Part shown: one piece after another, positions 12,848 to 24,904 of the stretch
Layout of the letters: each line of letters opens with the position of its first letter
Numbering within the stretch: position 1 is the first letter of the stretch
NCBI RefSeq assembly: GCF_002994745.2
Contig: NC_037092.1
Location: 88,016,398-88,080,397, forward strand
DNA from: Rosa chinensis
Taxonomy: Eukaryota; Streptophyta; Magnoliopsida; Rosales; Rosaceae
Reading direction: 5' to 3'
DNA: 64,000 nt
Translations under genes and position numbers: made by a program
The notes under the pieces: model-generated
Told to the model about the DNA's origin: nothing
What the model saw: only the letters and a program-made list of their open reading frames with translations
Databases searched by the model: none

Positions 12848-14915
12848 CTAAATATTCTTACACTTATTTTTAGCATTGTCTAGGTATTGAAAATATGCAT
12901 TTCTCCATGTCTTCTTGAGCATCAAAGGACCACTAACTCCCCAAAATCCTGTAATGAACCCAAGCACAATGGAAATATAAGACCATGGATTTTGATTTTG
13001 ATACGCATTCTCGACATCTTGGTTTTTGCCCTTTTCATCACCATCGATGACCTTTCTTGGTTGACACTCTTTTTGAAGCAGGGCGCCACAAAGCTTTGGA
13101 TTGCCTTCAAATGCATACGCACTGAAGCTTTGAAATTGAATGCTTGTTGTAATTGGTCCTTCCAGATTATTGTATGAGACATTAAAAATTCCCAGCAAGT
13201 TCAGGAATGTCAATGAGGCTGGAATCTTCCCAGACAAATGATTGTTGAAGAGATCCAATACCTTCAAATTTTTAAGATTAGATATTTGGTGTGGAATGTC
13301 ACCAGAAAAGTTGTTGAAGCTAAGATGCCACTTACTGAGAAACTGCATTTGGCCGATCTCGGAAGGTATACTTCCACTCATGTTGTTGTTTGATAGATCA
13401 ATCATTGGAGAAAAGAGAGACAAAGAACTGTACTGTATAGTGTCTCCATCTTCCGGTTTGACAAATATAGGCAGCTCAAGTTGATTACGATCTACTTGAC
13501 CTGCAGCTCGCCCATGTACCAACATCGGCAGCCTACAAAGTTCTTTTGGAAAACCACCTGAAATTTGGTTGGATGCCAAGAGTATAGAATGCAGCCGTGG
13601 TAAAGTCCCGAGCCAACTAGGAATTGGACCCTGTGATTCTATTAGAATTCAGATTCAGGATCTCCAGCTTCTTCAGCTTAGATAACCATCCAGGTATTTC
13701 ACCAGTGAGTCCACAAGAACTCAAATCCAAAAGTCGAATACTTTGGAATCCATCAAATTCAACAATCCCATCATCACCTGGCATTTCACCACCTAGAAAA
13801 CTAGATGAAATGGTGAGGAATACTAGACTTTTGCAACCATTAATACCTTTACTGCCCCTGTGACATTGGTCAATTGTCGTTTGTTGAAACTAAAGGATAA
13901 AAAGGACAAGGATGTCAACGATATAATCTCAGGTTGTATTAGTCCCTCTAGATCATTTTCGCCTAGGCGAATTGCTTTCAAGGATTTGCACGAGTAAAGA
14001 CTCCTTGGCACAGTACCGGTGAGGAGATTCACCGCTAGATCAAGTTTACTAAGTTGACTCAGTTTGGAGAAATTAAACGTGGAGATATCTCCTTCCAAGC
14101 TGTTGGCTCCTATACGTATCTCTACGAGCTTCGTGCAATTCATCAAAGAAGGGGGCAAGGGACCTTCTAGATTGTTCGAATCAAGGACTAGGAATTTCAA
14201 CTTGGAGAGCTTCCCAAGACTTGGAGGGAGAACAAGACTGAAATGGTTATAAGAGAGATCAAAAGTATTGAGGGCAGTGAGGTTGACAATTTTATCACTA
14301 ATGGCTCCATATATGGAATTACTAGGCAACTCATTCTCTTCGAGTGACGTGGTAGCATTATAGATATCTTCCGGAAGTAACCCTGTTAGATTACTGTAGC
14401 CTGCACGAAAAACTCGTAGTTTGGAGCACTTGCCTAGTCCGGGAGAAATACTGCCATTAAAATTATTGAAGGAAAAATCTAATAGCCATATCAAGGGAGA
14501 AGAATGTAGACAAATATAGGACGGGATGGAACCTGAAAATGCGTTATAGCTCCAGTCAAGAACCTCTAGACGATTCAATGACAAGGGTAATTGAATGTGA
14601 TCTAGTGAACCATAAAGCGAATTGTGGGAGAGATTGAAGTGGGTGAGATGTGAGATTTCCGAGTGAAGGGAAAGAATTACCTCCTTTGATTCTGAACCCT
14701 TTGGAAGGTAACTCCAGATGGTTGACAAAACCATACTGATCACAAGTGATGCCCTCCCAATAGCAACAGTTGGAGGAGTTCCAAGTTAGAAGAGAAGAAG
14801 AGAGAGTGAGAGCAAAGGAGAGGAGAAAGCTGCGTTCATTTTGGTTGCATGCATGAATATGAGAAGATATGAAAGAAGAGAATAAGATTAGGATGACAAG
14901 GAAGCCTCGAGAAAT
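12848..14915 (-). pseudogene. LRR receptor-like protein pseudogene (RLP2/RFO2-PSY1R type)
   Basis: Read on the minus strand this is a decayed relative of the intact gene at 33677-35926. It has the cysteine-paired N-cap (CNQNERSFLL and CCYWEGITC), many leucine-rich repeats, the island region before the last repeats ('LELPIFVKPEDGD'), a transmembrane stretch and a basic tail. The position of the intact gene's start codon (14915-14913) reads ATT instead of ATG. Frame breaks fall near 14650, near 13842 (one base missing) and near 13628 (one base extra), and about two LRR units present in the intact gene are missing around 14540. No kinase domain is encoded. The gene cannot make a full protein; it is a dead paralogue, and its end lies directly beside the Copia LTR. 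Confidence 0.9.
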
Positions 14916-15604
14916 TTGGTGATTGTGGTTTTCTCTGGTTTGTTTATACAACGATGCATATTAACTTGAGAGTTGGAAGCTTAATCTATTTAAATACTAA
15001 ACAGAGCAGGAGTACTGTAGCTTATGAACAGTACTCTCTTAGTAACAGTGCACTACCGTTCTTGTCCTTCTGTTTTCTGGACGTCTGCATTGTTACCCCC
15101 CGATAGGTGATGCAGCCTGCCACTGCTGGGGTGTTTCGTTTACATCTGCGTGTTTGCTCTGGAGAAGGACATCTGCTTCTTTGTTCTACACACAGAGAAT
15201 GAGAGGGGTGGAGAAAGGGAATGGGTTCTGCTTATGCATCTAGGCCAATTGAGGGTTAAATGACTCATCCAATTCGCAATAGCATCATGTTAACAAAATG
15301 AACATGAACTAAGAATTAACGAGTGTGGAAGAGGAGCTAAAGTAAGCGAAACCCTCACCCTCCAATACTTAATTGTCACCGCAAAGCACTATTTTTCTTT
15401 TTATTTTTTCATTCTTTTTTTGTTGTTGGATTGATTGATTGATTGGGAATTGGGTTCCTTAAGGCAAAAAGGCATAAACCCGTAGCATCGTGCGGACTTC
15501 ATGTCTACTGCCAAGTAAAAGTCTGGGAAACACAACCGTAATCCCTTCCGCACAAGACAATTTTCTCCAACAGAACCATAATAGTAAAGACGTCGAATTA
15601 GACC
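14916..15604. other. Former promoter side of the receptor pseudogene
   Basis: No gene is supported. The segment holds the old upstream region of the pseudogene and ordinary AT-rich sequence. A minus-strand frame at 15401-15640 has no recognisable domain and overlaps the repeat that follows. Confidence 0.4.
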
Positions 15605-16490
15605 AAATGTAAATGGAGATATAAAAATTATTCGATCCAAATTTCTAGGTATCTGTTGATAATTTCTTGTTGATTTTGAGTTTTGATTGGATTAAATATG
15701 ATATGATTATTCGTTCAGACTATGTCTTACCCCATATGGAAGCAAGATTGACAATGTCAATGTGACCCTGACAGTACGATTTTCTCAAACACAGTCATAC
15801 TTGACTGTCAAATTAGACCAAATGTGACAATGTCAATGTGACCTCGTAATCCCTTCCAATTTTCTCCAACACAACCATAACAGTCAAGACGTTGAATTAG
15901 ACCAAATGTGACAATGTAAATGTGACCCCATAATCCCTTCCACACAATACAATTTTCTCCAACATAACCGTAATTTTCTCCAACACAACCATAAACAAAC
16001 AAGACGACGAATTAGACCAAATGTGACAATGTCAATGTGACCCCATAATCCCTTCCACACAATATAATTTTCTCCAACACAACCATAACAGTCAAGACGT
16101 TGAATTAGACCAAATGTGACAATGTAAATGTGACCCCATAATCCCTTCCACACAATACAATTTTCTCCAACATAACCATAATTTTCTCCAACACAACCAT
16201 AAACAGACAAGACGACGAATTAGACCAAATATGACAATGTCAATATGACCCCATAATCCCTTCCACACAATATAATTTTCTCCAACACAACCATAACAGT
16301 CAAGAGTCTCAAGGCGTCGAATGAATCCAAATGTGAAATGGAGATATAAAAATTATTCGATCCAAATTTCTAAGTGTCTATTGATTTCTTGTTGATTTTG
16401 AGTTTTGATTGAATTAAATACAATTATTTGTTCAGACTAGGTCTTACCCCATATGGAAGCAAGATTTACAATGTCAATGTGACCTTCACA
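15605..16490. repeat. 208-bp tandem repeat inside a larger direct duplication
   Basis: The unit beginning CAAGACGTTGAATTAGACC occurs at 15885 and 16093, with a third, degenerate start at 16301, a period of 208 bp. Each unit consists of two similar halves, both containing 'CCATAATCCCTTCCACACAA' and 'TTTTCTCCAACA'. Outer sequence near 15605-15770 is repeated near 16334-16490 (both contain 'GGAGATATAAAAATTATTCG' and 'CTTACCCCATATGGAAGCAA'). Minus-strand frames of 64 and 108 aa arise from the repeat and are not genes. Confidence 0.85.
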
Positions 16491-16522
16491 AAAAGTGATA
16501 TGTACATCAGTACATGTTGTAG

Positions 16523-17431
16523 TAGGGCTGGCCATTTAGGCCAAATAGGCAGAGCCAACCGATTTTCTGAACGAGCCAAACTGATTTGGGCCAAATTATC
16601 GGCCTACCGAAATTTCGGCTCGGCTAAGCCATACCGAGCATCAGATTCGGCTAGACTACGGTGTGAGAATTTTCACACCTTCGGCATATGGTATACCGAC
16701 CGAGTTGTACACATTCGTATGTGTTTACATAATAGTATGCAAAATAGAATAATTTTGTAAGAGGCAAGATTCAACCTCTCACCTCTTACAAAGCAACTCA
16801 AGTCTTTACTACCAGACCATGAGTTGCTCTTGTTATAATATACACAAAGTTTATATTTATACATTCATATACAGTTTAAATAAAACAAAACAAACACAGA
16901 GGATTCATTAATCATCAGATTCATCCTCGTCTCTCCTCAAGTCCTCCTCTCTTTCTTCCAGCTTTCATCTTCTTCTTTCTTCTATTCCTCTCTATTATTT
17001 TTCTCCTTCACCATCACCATCACCATCATATCATCATCATCATCATCATCAAATCCTTATCCAGCGGCGACAACAAATCATCCTTAGATATCCATACCCT
17101 CCATCTCTGCCTCCATTATAAAAAGGAATCAGTTTCCACTTCACTCCTATTAATCCACCTCGAATCACTCCCACTTCTCGACACCACTTTATCACTCCCA
17201 CAACAATTGGGTGTCTGCAAACTGACCAATCATCCTTGTTTTTTCATCAGATTTCTTCTATGGGTTTCAATGCGGTTATCGACCGATAGCGAACCAAGAT
17301 CTCAGTTATTGACTAGTCGGTATACCGATTATATCAAACGGTAACAATTTGAAAAATTAGCTACTGATTAAGGTCAGTTTGCTAGGCGGTTGACAAGAAA
17401 TAGCCTCGGTATAGTACCAAATCCAGCCCTA
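16523..17431. mobile_element. Non-autonomous TIR element, hAT-like (MITE-like)
   Basis: The left end TAGGGCTGGCCATTT and the right end, read in reverse, TAGGGCTGGATTTGG form imperfect terminal inverted repeats about 0.9 kb apart. TAGGG(C/G)TGG ends and internal GGTATACCGA-type motifs (17320) are common in plant hAT-like non-autonomous elements. No transposase frame is present. I could not find an 8-bp target duplication at these exact ends, so the superfamily is uncertain. A trinucleotide tract (ATC/CAT) lies at about 17010-17053. Confidence 0.5.
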
Positions 17432-17524
17432 GTTAATCTTATAGACATGTAAAAGACATCCATATCTCAAAAATAAAATTCTTTAGATTTTTTTGCTTGA
17501 GGTTAATTTTTGTATTTTTATCAT

Positions 17525-17526
<2 letters not shown>

Positions 17527-17561
<35 letters not shown>
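17527..17561. repeat. (TA)n microsatellite
   Basis: About 35 bp of uninterrupted TA dinucleotides. Shorter tracts occur near 29030-29051 (TA) and 19857-19869 (AC). Confidence 0.95.
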
Positions 17562-17563
<2 letters not shown>

Positions 17564-17726
17564 ACGAAATCAGCTTAATCGGTAGTCTATCCCTTCAAAA
17601 AATGAAGTAATGAGAGTTTAGCTAGACTTGAATCCAAAAGAGGAATTGAATTTGGATGATGTATTATGGATTAAATTATGTTTAGTCCCTGTACTTTGAC
17701 CTTTTTTTCGTTTCAGTCCCTGACAT

Positions 17727-19090
17727 TGTTTGCCTCAAAATCGTCTCGGCCGAAATGAGGGCCGAGGGACTTGTGGTTGAGTCGTCCTTCTAAATTTGCG
17801 CGGGCGTGCCAACTCGCGGCCGAATGGCCAACTGAGGTTCAAATCTGATTTGCGCTTGTATCTGACTACTTTCAAGTGATTGTAGGCCGAGGAAGGAACC
17901 CTCTCGGCCGTTAGGTTCTGATGCCTCTGTTGCAAGGACTTCGGTTAGGCGTCAATCTTGACCGGGATCTTCTATCACGTTCACTTCTTGGGTAAACTCA
18001 AAGGTTCGGGTGACAAGCGAGAGATCTATCGGGTGAAGATACTCACAAATCACGGTGAAGACGAAGGTGAAGTGGACTCGGTTGTCAAAGCGTTGTGAGA
18101 TGATATGTGTGTGAACAGCGAATCGCATTGATCCAATCCAGACCGGCCGAAAGAGATTAATGGATGAGAATTCTACGTTATGAACTACTCCTAAGTGCGA
18201 TAAGTAAAGTGCATATAAAATAAATAAACAAGACAATAAAGTGCTTGAATGTAAAGTACTGAATTGAAATAAGAAACTAGAAATGAAAACAAGTTATGAG
18301 AGTTGAATTGAAGGCAAAGTACCTATGAGATAGTAAGAGAGAAGTTTGTGAGTAAAAGTTGTATGTTGATTTGTTTGTGTGGTGCAGGACCCTTTACAAT
18401 GAGTTTGAAGCTCCTATATATACAGATCAAAACCGAGGCTAACTTGCTCTCTAAGACGTGGAATTCAAGTAGGATTCATCTTCCTTTTTTGGGTTTGATT
18501 CATCCATAAATGTTATGATTCGGCTGATATCTGGAATCTTCACAATTGAAATCCTTAATTGATTTGAACTATTTCCTTGTGAGGATTCCTTCCTTGAACG
18601 GACTCCTCGGCCGAGTATATCTATCCTTCTCGGCCCATCTGCGTAGTCACTCATTTGAACTTGGATTTTCCAACCATGTAACCGTGTAATCCACTTTCAT
18701 CATCTTTTGGGTTGTTCAACCCAAAATCTCAAACCTCGGCCGAGTGATTAAACAATGTCTTTACCTCAGACTGAAGACTCTAATCTCGGTCGAGTGACTG
18801 GACAATGCCCAGTCATACGACTCAAAACTATAATCTCGATCGAGTGACTGAGAAACTCTGATTTCGGTCAACATTTTCATTTCGGCCGTATGACCTAAAT
18901 TCTATATTCTCGGTCGACCTAATGCTTATTTGACTAATTTCCTCATCTCAGCTGAATGGTCAATTAATTTCATTCTCGGCCTAATGATCGAGTGACTTCA
19001 TTCTTGGGCCTTACTTAATCTCAGCCAAAATTCTCTATCATCCAATAGTGAGAGCTTAGTAGGTCGACGTGCAAAAAACAGGTGCAAACA
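17727..19090 (+). repeat. Left LTR of the CGGCCG-rich element
   Basis: 1,364 bp, TGTTTGCCTC to GGTGCAAACA. It contains many scattered copies of the motif CTCGG(T/C)CGAGTGA (for example 18736, 18787, 18836). Confidence 0.9.
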
Positions 19091-20038
19091 TAGCCCCCTA
19101 GTCTCATGAGCATAGGCTCTCAAGCCAAGTGATTATGAGACTTAAATAAAAGTATAATACCTTAAGACAACTCGGTCATGTGACCGAGAAACTTGATCGA
19201 GTCATGCAGAACTTGAAAATTCGGCCGAGACATCCAAGACTTGAAAACTTGGCCGAGACATCCATGATTTGAGAATTTGGTCGTCCGGGTTGTGGAAGAC
19301 ATAAAAACTTGGCCATGTTGACCCATCATCTCAAACATGATTTTTTGCAACCCACAACTTGGTTCGTAATGCTTTGTTGTTCGATCCGAAGGTCAGCCAT
19401 AATGCCATACTCAATCTTTTTTTTTTTGCTTGATCGAAAGCTCGGTCATTGTATTATACTCAATCTCTATCCAAAGCATTATCCCATTCAAAAGGGACAC
19501 CCAAATAGGAGCTCGGTCGTGCATTAACTAACACTTGAGAACTTAAAATTTTGGCTGACACTTGAAAACTCAGCCGTTTGGAAACTCGGCCGAGACATCT
19601 ACAATTTAAAATACTCAATCGACACTTGAAACTCGGCCGAGACTTGAAAACTTGGCTGACACTTGAAAACTCGGCTGAGTCATATTTATTTTGGTTGTGT
19701 AACCCAATGTCTCCTTGCACGTCGAAGCGAATGACTACCTATCCTCATTCTCGACCGAAACTTTACTTTGGTTGTGGTCTGGTTTTGTGCCATGTATCTC
19801 TATTTGCATGTGTGCACACCTTCACAATTTCTCATTGAGGTTTAAATGAGAGACACACACACACACACATATGAGCCCCATGCATTTCTTGTCTTCAAAA
19901 ATGTAGTTGAAGTACTCACTTCAGCCAACCACTTCTTTCACTTGGATGATTATGAAGTTTAGACTCGTTTGGCTACTGTGATTTTAGTCTTTCTCCTTAT
20001 CTTGAGGCTCAGAAGAAATTTAAAGCTGGTGACAAATG

Positions 20039-20345
20039 AGAAGTGAGGATGATGAAATCCGCAAGCACACAGATTTTGACTAGCTTCGTAAACTAAAGAC
20101 TTCTTTGGTTGATGGGAAGCATATGGTGAATGTTCTGAAGGTGAAGATGGATTATCTTAAGGGGTAACTATCCGAAGCTGAAGAACAAATTGAAACTATC
20201 TCGACCTCCATCCGAAACATGACCTCGCCATGCGTATTTCTATTGTGTCCTCAGCCAAGTCTTGTGACAATAAGAGAGACTTCTTGAAGCGGAAAGTTAA
20301 TCACGGCATGCGAGGCTTGGAAAATGATAGAGAAGCCATTGAGTT
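20039..20345 (+). pseudogene. Decayed coiled-coil frame (gag-like or plant transposon protein)
   Basis: A frame with several stops still reads as a charged helical segment, with 'LRKLKTSLVDGKHMVNVLK' followed by 'LSEAEEQIETISTSI'. Heptad-like segments of this kind occur in the C-terminal coiled coils of plant retroelement accessory proteins; the intact coiled coil at about 52335-52790 is a possible analogue. It is too short and broken for a firm family call. Confidence 0.45.
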
Positions 20346-20399
20346 TTGATATTTTTCTCGGCCGTTTGCCTTATTTGTAGTGTCTAACCATCTTTATGT

Positions 20400-21560
20400 G
20401 TATGGTCTTGGTTGACTCGGCCGTTAATTTTGTAAAGTGACTTAGCCGCTTTCTTTACATCTCGGCCAACTATTTTATTGTCTAACTCAACTCATTTTTG
20501 TATTTTGGCCGACCCAACTCTTGGTCACCTTGAACAACATTTTGTTTTTACCTCGGTCAACCAATCTTCTTAGTTAAAACTCAGCCAACATTTCTTGTTT
20601 ACCTTGGCCGACCCAACTCTTAGTTAAAACTCGGCCAACACTTCTTATTTACCTCAGCCAACCCAATTTTTGGTTGCCTTGGTCGACATTTCTTTTTTAC
20701 TTTGGTTTACCAAATTCTTGGTCGACTCGGTCGAGATTTCTTTTTACTTCGGTCAACAAAATTCTTGGTGGACTTGACCGATTTCTCAAGTACTTCGGCC
20801 AACCAAACTCCTGGATAACTTGGCCGACATTATTATTCCAACCAAATTCTTAGTAGCCTAGGCTAACTTCTAAAGTACCTCAGCCAACCTAACTCTTGAT
20901 TAAAACTCGGCCAACACTTCCTGTCTACCTTGGCCGACCCAACTTTTGGTTAAAATTCGGCCGACATTTCTTATTTACCTCGGACAACCCAACTCTTGGT
21001 CACCTCAGTCGACGTTTATTTTTTTTACTTTAACCAACCAAATTCTTGGTCGGCTCAGCCGATATTTCATTTTACTTCAACCAATCAAAATCTTGATCTA
21101 TTCGGTCGATATTTCATTTTGCTTCATCCAACCAAATTCTGGGTTAACTCGGCCGACTTCTAAAGCACTTTGGCCAACCCTCTTCTTATTTACTTCGGCC
21201 AACCAAAATCTTGGTTGATTGGGTCGACTTTTGAATTTCAGGCAAATAAATTTTTGGTCGACTCGGCTGACTTCTAAAGCACTTCGGCCGATCTAACTTT
21301 TTTGTACCTCGGCCGACACTTTCTTTTTTACTTTGGCTAACCAAATTTTATCTAAATCGGTCGACATTATTATTGTTATTTTTTTTCTTCGGTCAACCAA
21401 ACTCTCGGTCAACTTGGCTGACTTTCAACTTAATTTCGGCCAACCAAATTCTTGGTCGACTCGACCGACTTTTCTAAAGTACTTTGGCCTACCCAATTCT
21501 TATTTACCTCAGCCGACCCAATTCTTGGTCACCTCGGCCGAGATTTTTTTTTTATATTTA
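20400..21560. repeat. Diverged CGGCC(A/G)AC tandem repeats
   Basis: Some twenty degenerate copies of a unit of about 50-70 bp, built from 'CTCGGCCGAC', 'CCAACC(A)AA' and 'TTCTTGGTCGAC'. The same CGGCCG/CGGTCGA vocabulary fills both LTRs, so internal repeat and LTR evolved together. Short ORFs here (20946-21218, 21333-21715) are repeat-encoded. Confidence 0.75.
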
Positions 21561-21599
21561 CCAAAACAAAAGCAAAAAAAGAAAATGTAAAAATTCTTG

Positions 21600-22512
21600 T
21601 GGCTGTTATGGAGGTGGCCAATGACGTTTTAATTCAAACTCATAAGTTTCTTTGTTTTCAGCATTTGGTTCAAGCTTCTGGAGTCCATGAAGCATCATAC
21701 TCAAAACCCTTGTAGTATGTTCTTGATTTTTGGCCACTATGTAGGCCTACATTTCAACCTTCGGACATGTTTTTGAATCACAAGCTTCAGCTTTTACCTC
21801 AAATTTTGCTGATTGTGATTTCTCTTGATCAACTTTGTCTCCAACAATCATGTCAAAATGTTCAATTTCTTCAACCAATTGATCTCCGTACTCAACCACA
21901 TGATTGTCTACTTTTTCCAGCGCACTTGAATAGCCAATTTTGAACTCAATCTTTAATTCAGCCAGCTGCGGAGCTTCTCAGCCGGCTTTATCTTCTACAA
22001 CCGAACTAAAAATTTCCTCATCGTATTGGATAAATGGATGAGGTGGACGAGATACCATTGAAACCATATATGCATTTTGTCGTGCTCGATATTCTTCCTC
22101 AGATTTTCTCTTTCTTTTCATGGACTCTTCCTCATACTTTCACCAATCCTCGACTAGTTTCTCTTTACGCTTTTGAAAGTATTCATCGAACTCCTCTTAG
22201 CTCTTACGAGAGTCTTCATATAAACTTTTTGTACTCTTTTTTATTGATTCCATGATTTTCCAACAATTTTGTTGGTGATTCGAAACCAATTCAGGCCGTG
22301 GATTATTGGCCGTATATTCAGCCATTTGATTAGTCCATATTCCGTCCACGTAACAGCCATTAAAACCATATTGAGATGAGTCGTTGGTGTTTGTAAACTC
22401 TATGCGGCGTGACTATTAAAATCAACAAAACTATTGTACACCGCATAGCTGTATCCACCATTTGAATCATACATTGAATTAGAGCCGTTTGTGTACGGCT
22501 TATAGAAACTCA
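21600..22512 (-). pseudogene. Decayed antisense ORF of the LTR element
   Basis: On the minus strand, from an ATG at 22512, a frame reads 'MSFYKPYTNGSNSMYDSNGG', then breaks after about 37 codons. It resumes with a Tyr/Asn-rich and then strongly charged helical segment ('EEFDEYFQKRKEKLVEDW', 'YEEESMKRKRKSEEEYRA') and continues with few stops to about 21600. The coding-like run is interrupted by about four stops and one frameshift. Several plant Tat-lineage elements carry antisense ORFs in this position, next to the 3' LTR. Its product is unknown to me. Confidence 0.6.
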
Positions 22513-22554
22513 TTTGTAAAGGTACATTAGTGTCCCACCGGGCGTGCCAAAAGA

Positions 22555-23898
22555 TGTTTGCCTCAAAATCGTCTCGGCCGAAATGAGGGTCGAGGGACTT
22601 GTGGTTGAATCATCCTTCTAAATTTGCGCGGGTGTGCCAACTCGCGGCCGAATGGCCGACTAAGGTTCAGATTTGATTTGCGCTTGTATCTGAATACTTT
22701 CAAGTGATTGTAGGCCGAGGAATGAACCCTCTCGGCCGTTAGGTTCTGATGCCTCTGTTGCAAGGACTTCAGTTAGGTGTCAATCTTGACCGGGATCTTC
22801 TATCACGTTCACTTCTTGGGTAAACTCAAAGGTTCTAGTGACAAGCGAGAGATCTATCGGGTGAAGGTACTCGCAAATCATGGTGAAGACGAAGGTGAAG
22901 TGGACTCGGTTGTCAAAGCGTTGTGAGATGATATGTGTGTGAACAGCGAATCGCATTGATCCAATCCGGACTGGCTGAAAGAGATCAATGGATGAGAATT
23001 CTAAGTTATGAACTACTCCTAAGTGCGATAAGTAAAGTGGTTATAAAATAAATAAACAAGAAAGTAAAGTGCTCGAATGTAAAGTACTGAATTGAAATAA
23101 GAAACTAGAAATGAAAACAAGTTTTGAAAGTTGAATCAAAGGCAAAGTACCTATGAGATAGTAAAAGTTGTATATTGATTTGCTTGTGTGGTGCAGGTCC
23201 CTTTACAATGAGTTTGAAGCTCCTATATATACAAATCAAAACCTAGGCTAACTTGCTCTCTAAGACGTGGAATTCAAGTAGGATTCATCTTCCTTTTTTC
23301 TGTTGATTCATCCATAAATGTTATGATTCGGCTGATATTTGGAATCTTCACAATTGAAATCCTTAATTGATTTGAACTATTTCCATGTGAGGATTCCTTC
23401 CTTGAACGGACTCCTCGGTCGAGTATATCTATCCTTCTCGGCCCATCTGCGTAGTCAGTCATTTGAACTTGGATTTTCCAACCATGTAACCGTGTGATCC
23501 ACTTTCATCATCTTTTGGGTTGTTCGACCCAAAATCTCAAACCTCGGTCGAGTGATTAAACAATGTCTTTACCTCAGACTCAAGACTCTAATCTCGGTCG
23601 AGTGACTGGACAATGCCCAGTCATACGACTCAAAACTATAACCTCGATCGAGTGACCGAGAAACTCTGATTTCGGTCAACACCTTCATTTCGGCCGTATG
23701 ACCTAAATTCTATATTCTCGGTCGACCTAATGCTTATTTGACTAATTTCCTCATCTCAGCTGAATGGCCAATTAATTTCATTCTCGACCGAATAATCGAG
23801 TGACTTCATTCTTGGCCCTTACTTAATCTCAGCCAAAATTCTCTCTCATCCAACAGTGAGAGCTTAGTAGGTCGAAGTGCAAAAAACAGGTGCAAACA
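22555..23898 (+). repeat. Right LTR of the CGGCCG-rich element
   Basis: 1,344 bp, paired with 17727-19090. It lacks about 18 bp present in the left copy near 18330 and has scattered substitutions. It is followed by the TSD GACAT at 23899-23903. Confidence 0.9.
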
Positions 23899-23903
23899 GA
23901 CAT

Positions 23904-24900
23904 TCTCATTTAATCTAAAAAGTCCCTAAGTTCATAATTTTCATCTAATAGGTCCTCGCCGTTAAGATTCCATCAAGTTGGGACATTGAGTTGCTGATGT
24001 AGCACTCCAAGCCATGCCACCTCAGCAGTTTGCATGCCATAACCTGTAAAATGTCCAATATAACCCTATATTATTTTCTATTCCTTTTTCTCCCTTCTAA
24101 TTTCTTTGATTCGCTTTTTTTTTTTTTCCTTACTACCTTCTTCTTCTTCTTCTTCTTCACACCCAAACCACCATAACCACCACCAAGCTCTCTCTTTGAG
24201 CCCAACCACCAATCCCGTTACAATCAACACCAAGCCTCAATTACAACCGGACCCATCTTCTTCAAAGAAGATTTAAACATCGATTGCATTTATTTCATAC
24301 AAAACACATCAACCTCTCTCAAGCATATTTGAACTTCTAAAACATGAACATAGAATAGAGAAATCCAAGTAAAAGAGATACCATCATAGGTAGTGCCACA
24401 CTGCAAGCAAACTTTGCCCCCCTCCTTGACATCATCATCGAAACAAGCCCTCCAGAAGTTTAAAGGAACCCAAGTGAGCAATCTCTCTGAATTTGGAGAC
24501 CTAGAAACACCAAAATGGCCCAACTGAGCAAAATCTATAGCAAATGGAGCTCAAAGCATCAATCTTTTACCCAATGTCTCCAAACTAGTGGTTGATCCGT
24601 ACTCAGACCCATACCAGACCAGTCACCGAGCTGCAAACCCGATGCTCAAAGACCATCACGATGTCTTCTCCTGCCGTTGATCCTCTATCCAGACCACTGG
24701 CGCTCTGACCATCAATGTTCGACCCAGATTCCCACCATACCAGATATGACCCGCTTCTCCAGATCAAACCCGGCTTCTCCTGCTCATGTGCTGACCCACC
24801 AGATCGAATCTTTTGATGTCGACAACTACTAACACCGTTTCACACCAGAGAACTAGGAGCCGGTGAAAACTGAAGAAGTAGAAGATGGAGAAGAAGACAG
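23904..24900. other. MULE interior, left of the captured fragment
   Basis: It resumes the MULE terminal sequence interrupted at 17726 and continues through pyrimidine-rich, 5'UTR-like DNA (24115-24160, CT and CTT runs). A minus-strand 77-codon frame at 24290-24523 matches nothing I recognise. Confidence 0.5.
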
Positions 24901-24904
24901 CAAG

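Larger units (their letters stand above)
17722..23903 (+). mobile_element. LTR retrotransposon with CGGCCG-rich repeats, non-autonomous, inserted in the MULE
   Basis: LTRs at 17727-19090 and 22555-23898 (TG...CA) are flanked by the TSD GACAT at 17722-17726 and 23899-23903, which duplicates MULE sequence. The 3.46-kb interior has no intact ORF. It holds a decayed plus-strand coiled-coil frame (20039-20345), a long tract of diverged CGGCCG-type repeats (20400-21560) and a decayed minus-strand frame next to the right LTR (21600-22512). The sequence before the right LTR reads GGGCGTGCCAAAAGA. No methionine-tRNA primer site follows the left LTR, so orientation is inferred from the coiled-coil frame and from the place of the antisense frame and is uncertain. 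The LTRs differ by a few percent including an 18-bp or so gap, so it is clearly older than the elements at 247-10906 and 48031-59842. Confidence 0.85.

Noticed and set aside
15808..16210. Repeated Gly/Tyr/Cys minus-strand frames resembling a repeat protein
   Set aside because: They come from the 208-bp tandem repeat, change frame within it and lack an ATG-started stable unit.
20946..21715. Plus-strand frames of 85-90 codons in the CGGCCG repeats
   Set aside because: Encoded by degenerate repeats, no similarity to a domain, no frame continuity.
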